From: Sulfurovum sp.
GTDB lineage: Bacteria; Campylobacterota; Campylobacteria; Campylobacterales; Sulfurovaceae
Assembly: GCA_027083995.1 (NCBI GenBank)
Contig: JALWME010000057.1
Coordinates: 1 to 5,848 of the forward strand
Reading direction: 5' to 3'
Length of the DNA stretch: 5,848 nt
Part shown: piece after piece, positions 1 to 4,973 of the stretch
Layout: each line of letters starts with the position of its first letter
Numbering within the stretch: the stretch's first letter is position 1
Translations under genes and position numbers: made by a program
The notes under the pieces: generated by a model
The model's database searches: none
What the model was told of the DNA's origin: nothing
The model's input: the letters and a program-made list of their open reading frames with translations, nothing else

Positions 1-349
1 AAAGTATAGAGCCCGCATTGCGTACAAAAAGCCCAAAGAAAAAAGAGTTATAAAGCTCTTTTTTTGATACCCATGGTCCAAAGATATCTGTATCTTTTAA
101 TGCCACTTCGGTGATAGGAGGGTCTATGATACTTCTATGATTGACTACTACCAAATATTGTCCATTTATTGGCAGTTTTTCTTCGTTCTCAACCTTAACA
201 GTAATATGTAACGTCTCTAGTTGGGCTTTAGAATAGTTCAACCTTAGTCTTTTTTTTTCCATGGGGTCATCTGTTTTTCTAAGTCTATAGCCAAAACTAT
301 TGGTCAAATAAAGTCCATAAAGTAATTGTTTTACTGTATTGAGTGTCAC
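1..349 (-). CDS. plsC: 1-acyl-sn-glycerol-3-phosphate acyltransferase (PlsC family), N-terminal part, runs off the left edge
   Basis: Reading the minus strand from 349 gives 116 open codons up to the window edge. The family acylates lysophosphatidic acid at sn-2 to make phosphatidic acid at the inner membrane. The acyltransferase HX4D signature is visible as NHRSIID at residues 70-76, preceded by the hydrophobic strand QYLVVV. The second conserved block follows at about 93-115 (WVSKKELY, then FGLFVRNAGSI), where family members have an 'AKKEL...PFFG...G.I' pattern. The later EGTR-type block lies outside the window. I chose GTG at 349 because an AAGGA ribosome site lies 6 nt upstream and an in-frame TAA sits two codons before it. 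The residues before the HX4D motif form a basic N-terminal region. The coding strand holds a run of nine A at plus 250-258 (codons 31-34). The gene is divergent from radA. Family assignment is firm; exact acyl acceptor specificity is not shown. Confidence 0.86.
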   Translation of the reverse strand, partial: MTLNTVKQLLYGLYLTNSFGYRLRKTDDPMEKKRLRLNYSKAQLETLHITVKVENEEKLPINGQYLVVVNHRSIIDPPITEVALKDTDIFGPWVSKKELYNSFFFGLFVRNAGSIL

Positions 350-366
350 TGTTTATCCTTTGAGAA

Positions 367-395
367 ATTATATCTAAAAGAGTTAAAATCGTAAA
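367..395 (-). promoter_or_regulatory. Putative sigma-70-type promoter of plsC
   Basis: On the minus strand a perfect TATAAT (plus 367-372) is preceded by TTTACG (plus 390-395) at a 17-bp spacing. Transcription would begin near 360, right at the AAGGA ribosome site, giving a leader of only about 11 nt before the GTG. The -35 element overlaps the outer end of the 391-421 inverted repeat. Seen in sequence; use in vivo is inferred. Confidence 0.55.
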
Positions 396-421
396 AACAT
401 GTCAATATGACATGTTTTTAC
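391..421. repeat. Perfect 14-bp inverted repeat between divergent plsC and radA; candidate operator
   Basis: The arms are GTAAAAACATGTCA (391-404) and TGACATGTTTTTAC (408-421), with only ATA between them and no mismatch. Each arm carries the self-palindromic hexamer ACATGT (397-402 and 410-415), centred 13 bp apart. Both flanking genes are transcribed away from it, so a terminator role is unlikely. One end touches the -35 of the plsC promoter and the other the expected -35 position of radA. This is the position expected of a shared operator for a dimeric regulator. The regulator is unknown and no regulator gene is in the window. Confidence 0.6.
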
Positions 422-461
422 CTCTGTTTGAATATTTAGCATACAATACAACAAAACAGAG
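422..461. repeat. 8-bp inverted repeat flanking the radA -10 region
   Basis: CTCTGTTT (422-429) and AAACAGAG (454-461) are exact reverse complements separated by 24 nt that contain the candidate radA -10 at 442-447. It begins one base after the larger palindrome. The match is short enough to arise by chance in AT-rich DNA, so it is recorded as a weak candidate operator only. Confidence 0.25.
442..453 (+). promoter_or_regulatory. Putative radA promoter core (-10 TACAAT)
   Basis: TACAAT at 442-447 differs from TATAAT at one base and would place the transcript start near 454, about 23 nt before the radA ATG. No recognisable -35 lies 16-18 bp upstream, which fits Campylobacterota promoters, where the -35 is poorly conserved. 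The 12-mer TACAATACAACA recurs at 2217-2228, at nearly the same distance from the lipoprotein start. The radA ribosome site is a modest AAGG (466-469), 7 nt before the ATG. Confidence 0.4.
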
Positions 462-476
462 TAAAAAGGTAAAAAA

Positions 477-1823
477 ATGGCAAAGAAAAAAACACTCTTT
501 GAGTGTCAATCATGTGGATTTCAATCTCCAAGATGGATGGGGAAGTGTACCTCTTGCAACGAATGGGAAAGTATGATTGAACTCAGTTCTGATCAAATAA
601 AATTCCTCAAAGAGAGTACGTCAAGTACATCTTCAAACATACAAAAAGCAAAACCTATCACGCAAATAGAAGAAGATAATATCACACGTTTTTCTTCAAG
701 AAGTCGTGAACTTGACTTGGTTTTAGGTGGTGGCATTGTACCAGGCTCACTTACACTTATAGGTGGCAGTCCAGGAGTAGGAAAATCCACATTATTACTA
801 AAAATAGCAGGCAATCTTGCAAGAGAGAATAAAAAAGTACTTTATGTCTCAGGAGAAGAGTCAGCAGGGCAGATAAAACTCCGTGCCAATAGACTAAAAG
901 CCAACAATGACAACCTATACTTACTCCCTGAAATTAACCTAAGTTCTGTCATTTCTGAAATAAACAATCACTCCTATGAACTCATCGTTATCGATTCTAT
1001 ACAAACACTCTATTCAGAAGAGATACCTTCGGCTCCTGGGTCAGTTACTCAAGTAAGAACTATCACTTTTGACCTTATGCGTATTGCGAAATCACTACAT
1101 ATTCCTATATTTATCATAGGACACATCACCAAAGATGGTTCCATAGCAGGACCTAGAGTACTTGAACATATGGTAGATACAGTTTTATATTTTGAAGGGG
1201 ATGTAAACACTGAACTTAGACTTTTAAGAGGATTTAAAAACCGCTTTGGTGCCACCAATGAAGTGGGTATCTTTGAGATGAATAAAGAGGGACTCAATGA
1301 TGCAAAATCTATGGCAGGCAAATTTTTCAACAAAGATAAACTACAATCAGGCTCTGCACTCACTGTCATTATGGAAGGAAGTCGACCTATCATCGTAGAG
1401 GTGCAAGCCCTTGTATCAGAGTCCTATGGACATGCAAAAAGAAGTTCTACTGGCTTTGACAACAACCGTTTGGGTATGCTTTTAGCCTTGCTGGAAAAAA
1501 AGTTAGACTTGCCTTTGGGTACGTATGATGTTTTTATCAATATCTCTGGGGGCATTAAAGTAAATGAACCTTCTGCTGATTTAGCTATCATCGCAGCCAT
1601 ACTAAGTTCATATAGAAACAGAAAATTAAGTTCTGAAACACTCTTTTTAGGAGAAGTTAGCCTTACAGGTGAGATACGCGAAGTCTCAGGTCTTGGACAA
1701 AGACTTAAGGAGATGGAAACCCAAGGATTTATAAAAGCTGTCATTCCAAACAAACCCATGGAACAAACAAATATTAAATGTTTTATAGCAGATGAAGTCT
1801 CTAAAGTAGTTGAGTGGATGTAG
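477..1823 (+). CDS. radA: DNA repair and recombination protein RadA (Sms), complete
   Basis: This RecA-related ATPase drives branch migration of recombination intermediates and helps RecA-dependent repair; it acts on DNA in the cytoplasm. At 448 residues it has the usual family length, with all expected parts. The N-terminal four-cysteine zinc finger is C10-x2-C13 and C24-x2-C27, followed by a variable linker to about residue 65. The Walker A motif is GSPGVGKST (97-105), the Walker B strand is ELIVIDSIQ (158-166, acidic residue D163), and the RadA-specific KNRFG motif is at 254-258. The C-terminal Lon-like domain covers about 275-448. The ATG at 477 puts the zinc finger at its standard distance from the start. 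The gene ends 15 bp before acpS on the same strand, so read-through into acpS is plausible. No truncation or odd residue is seen. Confidence 0.97.
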   Translation: MAKKKTLFECQSCGFQSPRWMGKCTSCNEWESMIELSSDQIKFLKESTSSTSSNIQKAKPITQIEEDNITRFSSRSRELDLVLGGGIVPGSLTLIGGSPGVGKSTLLLKIAGNLARENKKVLYVSGEESAGQIKLRANRLKANNDNLYLLPEINLSSVISEINNHSYELIVIDSIQTLYSEEIPSAPGSVTQVRTITFDLMRIAKSLHIPIFIIGHITKDGSIAGPRVLEHMVDTVLYFEGDVNTELRLLRGFKNRFGATNEVGIFEMNKEGLNDAKSMAGKFFNKDKLQSGSALTVIMEGSRPIIVEVQALVSESYGHAKRSSTGFDNNRLGMLLALLEKKLDLPLGTYDVFINISGGIKVNEPSADLAIIAAILSSYRNRKLSSETLFLGEVSLTGEIREVSGLGQRLKEMETQGFIKAVIPNKPMEQTNIKCFIADEVSKVVEWM

Positions 1824-1824
1824 C

Positions 1825-1833
1825 TGATATAAT
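1825..1833 (+). promoter_or_regulatory. Perfect extended -10 (TGATATAAT) immediately before acpS
   Basis: TGATATAAT matches the extended -10 consensus TGNTATAAT exactly. It lies in the 15-bp gap between the radA stop (1821-1823) and the acpS ATG (1839). The expected transcript start is about 1840, within a base or two of the A of the ATG. No Shine-Dalgarno-like sequence lies in the gap. No good -35 is seen 16-18 bp upstream, which an extended -10 can tolerate. It could also be chance in AT-rich DNA. Confidence 0.45.
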
Positions 1834-1838
1834 ATTGC

Positions 1839-2186
1839 ATGAAAATTGGAACAGATATTATACAAATCAAAAGAATAGAAAAAGCATTAGAAAAATTTGG
1901 TGACACGTTTAAAAATAAGTTTCTCAATGAGAGTGAAATTAAACGTATCCAAAAATTAGAATCAATAGCTGGGCTATGGGCTGCGAAAGAAGCTATCTCC
2001 AAAGCACTGGGATGTGGCATAGGTAAAGAGTTGTCATTTCACGATATTACTATTACTAAAAATAAAAAAGGTGCCCCATCATTTACTTTGACCCCCACGG
2101 CTCAAACAATCCACAATATCAAAAGTGCTTCGCTTTCTATATCACATGATGGTGGTTTTGCTATTGCAATAGTGGTTATTGTCTAA
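1839..2186 (+). CDS. acpS: Holo-[acyl-carrier-protein] synthase AcpS, complete
   Basis: AcpS moves 4'-phosphopantetheine from coenzyme A to the serine of apo-ACP, which switches on the carrier for fatty acid and phospholipid synthesis. It is a cytosolic, Mg-dependent, usually trimeric enzyme. At 115 residues it is close to the family length. The N-terminal motif IGTDIIQIKRI (3-13) carries the metal-binding Asp (D6). The second signature WAAKEAISKALG (47-58) carries the second metal ligand (E51). The family's C-terminal SISHDGGFAIA lies at about 100-110. The ATG at 1839 is required to keep the IGTD motif at its usual place. It follows radA by 15 bp and lacks a visible ribosome site; a perfect extended -10 precedes it, so it may be expressed both by read-through from radA and from its own start. 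Confidence 0.95.
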   Translation: MKIGTDIIQIKRIEKALEKFGDTFKNKFLNESEIKRIQKLESIAGLWAAKEAISKALGCGIGKELSFHDITITKNKKGAPSFTLTPTAQTIHNIKSASLSISHDGGFAIAIVVIV

Positions 2187-2193
2187 TATACTG

Positions 2194-2222
2194 TTGTAAT
2201 AATCTTCAGATTATATTACAAT
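2194..2222 (+). promoter_or_regulatory. Putative promoter of the lipoprotein gene
   Basis: TTGTAA (2194-2199) and TACAAT (2217-2222) are separated by 17 bp, matching the sigma-70 layout with four and five of six consensus bases. Transcription would start near 2229, about 20 nt before the ATG. A strong AAAGGA ribosome site (2238-2243) sits 5 nt before that ATG. The whole element lies in the 62-bp gap after acpS. Confidence 0.5.
2195..2220. repeat. Imperfect inverted repeat covering the lipoprotein promoter; candidate operator or hairpin
   Basis: TGTAATAATCT (2195-2205) faces AGATTATATTACA (2208-2220) across a 2-nt centre; the right arm has two extra bases (AT). The outer half-sites TGTAATA and TATTACA are exact reverse complements. 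The repeat overlaps the proposed -35 and -10 elements. It could be an operator, or an RNA hairpin in acpS read-through transcripts. It has no T-run after it, so it is a poor intrinsic terminator. Confidence 0.4.
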
Positions 2223-2248
2223 ACAACATTAAAAACAAAAGGATACTT

Positions 2249-2740
2249 ATGAAATTATGGTTAGCTATAGCTCTGACACTTATTTTCTTCTCAGGATGTA
2301 ATTCGCATACACAACTACAAAATACAAATGCTCAGCAGGCATTACGTATTCAGCAACAAAAACTTCAGATCGAAGCATTAAAAAAGGCTCTTGATGCAAA
2401 AAAAGCAAGAGCAAGAGCCAAAGCAAGAGCAAGAGCCAAAGCGAGAGCAAGAGCCAAAGCGAGAGCAATTCCACAAGCACCCAAAAAAAATATCAAATTA
2501 AAAAAAGTTGAAGACAATAACTATAGTGCTGGGTATATGTATCCAGGAGCAACCAAAGATAAAAAACCTACCAAGGTAGCAAAAATGGAGACAGCGACTC
2601 CAACTACAGAAAATACTACTATAGGAAGGGCAGAATGTATTGCCATGATTGGTCAAGCTAAGTTTGACAAATATACACAAATGTTTGGTGGAGAAGCAGG
2701 ATCTATTAAAAGATGTAAAATGCTTAAGGCTATGAAATAA
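2249..2740 (+). CDS. Small lipoprotein of unknown function with an Ala-Arg/Lys repeat
   Basis: I do not recognise this family. The 163-residue product starts with a lipoprotein signal: a hydrophobic stretch from residue 3, then the lipobox FSGC with the lipidated cysteine at C17. Asn follows the Cys, so outer-membrane sorting is likely if the E. coli +2 rule holds. Residues 20-50 are Gln/Leu/Ala-rich and look helical or coiled-coil. Residues 52-73 alternate strictly between Ala and Arg/Lys, three and a half copies of an (A-R-A-R-A-K) unit, giving a dense positive patch. A Lys/Thr/Pro-rich linker (about 74-125) follows. The C-terminal block of about 38 residues (RAECIAMIG, then KFDKYTQMFGG, then SIKRCKML) looks like a folded unit with two cysteines, C130 and C156. 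The basic segment might bind nucleic acid, peptidoglycan or acidic lipid headgroups; that is inference. A clear AAAGGA ribosome site and a candidate promoter support the ATG. Confidence 0.85.
   Translation: MKLWLAIALTLIFFSGCNSHTQLQNTNAQQALRIQQQKLQIEALKKALDAKKARARAKARARAKARARAKARAIPQAPKKNIKLKKVEDNNYSAGYMYPGATKDKKPTKVAKMETATPTTENTTIGRAECIAMIGQAKFDKYTQMFGGEAGSIKRCKMLKAMK
2405..2467 (+). repeat. In-frame 18-bp tandem repeat, about 3.5 copies, inside the lipoprotein gene
   Basis: The unit GC(A/G)-AGA-GCA-AGA-GCC-AAA occurs at 2405-2422, 2423-2440 and 2441-2458, with a half copy to 2467. Copies differ only in the third base of the first codon (GCA or GCG). Because 18 bp is six codons, gain or loss of a unit would change protein length without a frameshift. 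The near-identity at DNA level, including synonymous sites, points to recent duplication by slippage. Confidence 0.9.
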
Positions 2741-2746
2741 ACAAAC

Positions 2747-3739
2747 TTATTTTCTAAAATATACCATCTTAAATCTATCACCCATCATCGTGGGTGATAT
2801 AAGTGTTTTAATCTTATCTGCCTCTGAAGCATACCTTGCAGGTGTTGTTTGTTTTGAAAATTGCTCTAAAATATCGATTATTCCAAAACGTATGAGTGCA
2901 CGTGCCTGTGTTTCATATATTTCTTCTTTAAAACCTGCATCTGTAAATGCTTCGTTTATATGTCCAAAATTCACATCATAGGTAATATCATCTTTTTGAA
3001 AAGATTTTTCAAGCACTAAATCCTTATCAAACAGAGGAAATACCTCATGTTTTCTATATACCCGTATAGAAAAATCATTACGTACATATTTTTCACCATA
3101 ATCAAAAGTCACAAAGTCACACTTCTTAATACCTGATGCCATATGTCTAGCAAAATCTTCATAGCCAACAGCCACTTCACCTTGATTTAAATGGTGTGTA
3201 ACTGCCCATGACAATATCTCTTCAGGTGCGTCTTCCCACTCTATAGTATGATTATTTACCTTTGCTATCTTTTTATCTTTTAAAAGCTCACAGGCAAAAG
3301 CATCAAAAATTTCATTGGCTACGACAAAAGCATAGTTAACATCCACTTCAGAAATATCTGAAAAATGTGTAATCTCTATATCATTACCAAAACGCTCTTG
3401 TATATATGCAAGTTGTGCTTTACGTACTTCTGGTTGACGCTCTACTATACCAAATTTCAACGTTTTTACCAAAGATGTATCACAGGTATAAAGCCACTGT
3501 ATCATGTCACAAAGCAGATATCCCTTATGAGCACCTACTTCTATAAGCCAACCATTCTTATCTGCTTTTTTATCTTGTAGTAAGGTATAAAAATAATTCG
3601 CTATACTCGCACCAAAAAAACTACTGGTACTTACAGCTGTATAAAAGTCCCCCTTCTTACCAATCTCTTTAAATTTTTTGTAATACCCCTCATCTGAGTA
3701 GAGCCACTGTCTCATATATTCTGAAAAATTAATACGCAT
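2747..3739 (-). CDS. SAM-dependent methyltransferase of the MidA/NDUFAF7 family (COG1565, DUF185)
   Basis: Known members include human NDUFAF7, which methylates an arginine of the NDUFS2 subunit during complex I assembly; the bacterial role is less certain. At 330 residues it is near full length. Visible blocks in order: GDFYTAVS (30-37), where the family has GDF.T.P; the SAM-binding glycine motif EVGAHKGYL (67-75); VANEIFDAFACE (140-151), equivalent to the ANE.FDA motif; the aromatic FDYGE (222-226); and the C-terminal PTMMGDRFKMV (316-326), equivalent to the family's MGERFKVL end. The ATG at 3739 has an AAGG ribosome site 6 nt upstream (plus 3746-3749) inside the preceding tolC-like gene, whose stop it overlaps by 11 bp. 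It is therefore the last gene of the argD-tolC-midA operon. It converges with the lipoprotein gene, with only 6 bp between the stops. No nuo gene is in view to support a complex I role here. Confidence 0.88.
   Translation of the reverse strand: MRINFSEYMRQWLYSDEGYYKKFKEIGKKGDFYTAVSTSSFFGASIANYFYTLLQDKKADKNGWLIEVGAHKGYLLCDMIQWLYTCDTSLVKTLKFGIVERQPEVRKAQLAYIQERFGNDIEITHFSDISEVDVNYAFVVANEIFDAFACELLKDKKIAKVNNHTIEWEDAPEEILSWAVTHHLNQGEVAVGYEDFARHMASGIKKCDFVTFDYGEKYVRNDFSIRVYRKHEVFPLFDKDLVLEKSFQKDDITYDVNFGHINEAFTDAGFKEEIYETQARALIRFGIIDILEQFSKQTTPARYASEADKIKTLISPTMMGDRFKMVYFRK
2776..2799 (+). terminator. Possible terminator hairpin for the plus-strand lipoprotein transcript, inside the convergent midA gene
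   Basis: TATCACCCA (2776-2784) and TGGGTGATA (2791-2799) form a perfect 9-bp stem with a 6-nt loop, starting 36 nt past the lipoprotein stop. It is followed by TAAGTGTTTTAATC, only a weak U-run. It lies within midA codons for the SPTMMGD segment, so it may be a by-product of coding. No better terminator is visible for either convergent transcript. Confidence 0.3.
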
Positions 3740-3749
3740 TTGCTACCTT
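3729..3749 (-). promoter_or_regulatory. midA ribosome site and 11-bp overlap with the tolC-like gene
   Basis: The last codons of the tolC-like gene contain AAGG (3746-3749) at 6 nt from the midA ATG (3737-3739), and the tolC-like TAA is at 3729-3731. The ribosome site and start of midA therefore lie wholly inside translated sequence, a layout that favours translational coupling. This fixes the midA start. Confidence 0.7.
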
Positions 3750-4973
3750 GGTATATAACTCTATAAGCTCTATCTGTTTATCAAGTCTATAAATTTTTTG
3801 ATCTAATTTGCGTATCTCCAAGGAGTTGCGCATCATAGCTGTATCAAAAGATGTTTTTTCCCCTGCACGTTCTAGATTTTTTGTCGTTTTGTAGAGTCTC
3901 AGGTAGAGTCTCTCATCCTTTTTTGCCAGCTTAATTTTTTGGTCCATAATACGCAGTTTATTTTGAATGAGTTTGTATTCTGAATCTATGCTGCTTTTTC
4001 GCTCTATCACTTCTGTTTGTGCTTTTAAATGTGCCACTTTTGAAGCTTCAATATCTGAAAACATATTGATATTAATTGGCATTGAAATACTAAATCCATA
4101 GGTAAAATACTTCTCTTCAAGCCCAGGACGTGCAAAGAGTGGATTTAAATCTGCATCTGTATATCTAGCTTGTACAGAAACAGAAGGCATGTACTTTGCC
4201 CAAGTCATTTTTGCATTGTAGCCTTTCTCTTTAGCTCTTAGTTTATCCCGTACCAGTTCCAAGTTGGCACCTCTATAGCGTTCTGCAGAAATAAGTTTAA
4301 GCTTAGGTAATTTCAATGTATGAGGGTCCTTATCACTTAAGAGTGAAAAACTTTGTTCTAACCCCATCAATGCTGTTTTAGTTTCTAACATTTGGGTTTC
4401 ATCTTGACTACGTTTGAGTATAGCTTGATCCAAAAAACTACTATCCATAAGCCCTGCTTCATAGCTTTCACGCTTTTGACGAATATCTATCGTGTCATTC
4501 TTTATGAGCAGTTTTTGTTTTTTTTGGAGTAATTTCGTCTTTTTTATTTGAAAAAGAAGTTTTACTGCTTGTCCTATAGTCTCTCTTTTTTTAAGTTCTA
4601 TACTAGTATCATTTACACCTCTAAGTGCTTGGGCATACTTAATAGCAAAATATATCCCTCCAGACCTAAAAATGGGTTGGTCTATGCCTACAGTAAAGCT
4701 ACCTGTTTGCACTGTTTGATCAGTAAACTGCGTAGAGTAACTTTTAGAGTACTGAAGCATAATAGGATTTATCCAAGAGTTCTCAAGGGTATCACTCTGT
4801 GCTGTATTGGATTGAAATTCATAGTCAAAAAGTATATTTTTATTGCTTGAAAGTATATCACTTAACTCATCTGCCATACCAAAAGTAGAGGCCAATAAAC
4901 TAAGTGAGACTATAAAATATAATAGTTTACGTACGCCTATTACCGTAGTAATACTTATAATGCTTTGCTTCAT
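3729..4973 (-). CDS. TolC-family outer-membrane efflux or channel protein
   Basis: Members form trimeric channels with an outer-membrane barrel and a long periplasmic helical tunnel, and work with an inner-membrane pump and adaptor. The product is 414 residues, on the short side of the family. A basic 16-residue N-region is followed by a hydrophobic core (LLYFIVSLSLLAS, 17-29) and a likely signal peptidase I site after GMA (residue 34). The two internal repeats are visible: YEAGLMDSSFLDQA (171-184) and ERAGEKTSFDTA (368-379) both match the family's 'Y..G..s..D...A' turn. The barrel strands appear around VGIDQPIF (95-102), YMPSVSVQARY (261-271) and YGFSISMPI (292-300). The rest is Lys/Leu/Gln-rich coiled coil. 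Its ATG overlaps the argD stop (ATGA) and its end overlaps the midA start. No adaptor or pump gene is in the window, so the substrate is unknown. The coding strand has an A8 run at plus 4518-4525. Confidence 0.88.
   Translation of the reverse strand: MKQSIISITTVIGVRKLLYFIVSLSLLASTFGMADELSDILSSNKNILFDYEFQSNTAQSDTLENSWINPIMLQYSKSYSTQFTDQTVQTGSFTVGIDQPIFRSGGIYFAIKYAQALRGVNDTSIELKKRETIGQAVKLLFQIKKTKLLQKKQKLLIKNDTIDIRQKRESYEAGLMDSSFLDQAILKRSQDETQMLETKTALMGLEQSFSLLSDKDPHTLKLPKLKLISAERYRGANLELVRDKLRAKEKGYNAKMTWAKYMPSVSVQARYTDADLNPLFARPGLEEKYFTYGFSISMPININMFSDIEASKVAHLKAQTEVIERKSSIDSEYKLIQNKLRIMDQKIKLAKKDERLYLRLYKTTKNLERAGEKTSFDTAMMRNSLEIRKLDQKIYRLDKQIELIELYTKVANAY

Noticed and set aside
391..421. 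The palindrome read as a bidirectional intrinsic terminator because of its A/T runs
   Set aside because: Both neighbouring genes point away from it, so no known transcript would end there, and the stem has few G-C pairs.
593..814. Minus-strand 73-codon frame opposite radA
   Set aside because: It is antisense to the RadA linker and Walker A region, with no start signal or recognisable protein features.
1424..2020. Long open frame of 198 codons on the minus strand across the radA end and acpS start
   Set aside because: It is fully antisense to two well-supported genes with intact family motifs, and its translation shows no recognisable domain; it is a by-product of the codon pattern of the genes opposite.
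2405..2467. Tandem repeats as a CRISPR array or intergenic satellite
   Set aside because: There are no spacers, the 18-bp units are contiguous, and they lie in frame within a gene that has a signal peptide, ribosome site and promoter.
2735..2752. AAATAA/TTATTT inverted repeat between the convergent stops as a bidirectional terminator
   Set aside because: It has only six A-T pairs, formed mainly by the two stop codons facing each other; the stem would be too weak for intrinsic termination.
4548..4850. Plus-strand 100-codon frame opposite the TolC-like gene
   Set aside because: It lies inside a convincing TolC-family coding region on the other strand, has no ribosome site I can see, and gives a low-information translation.
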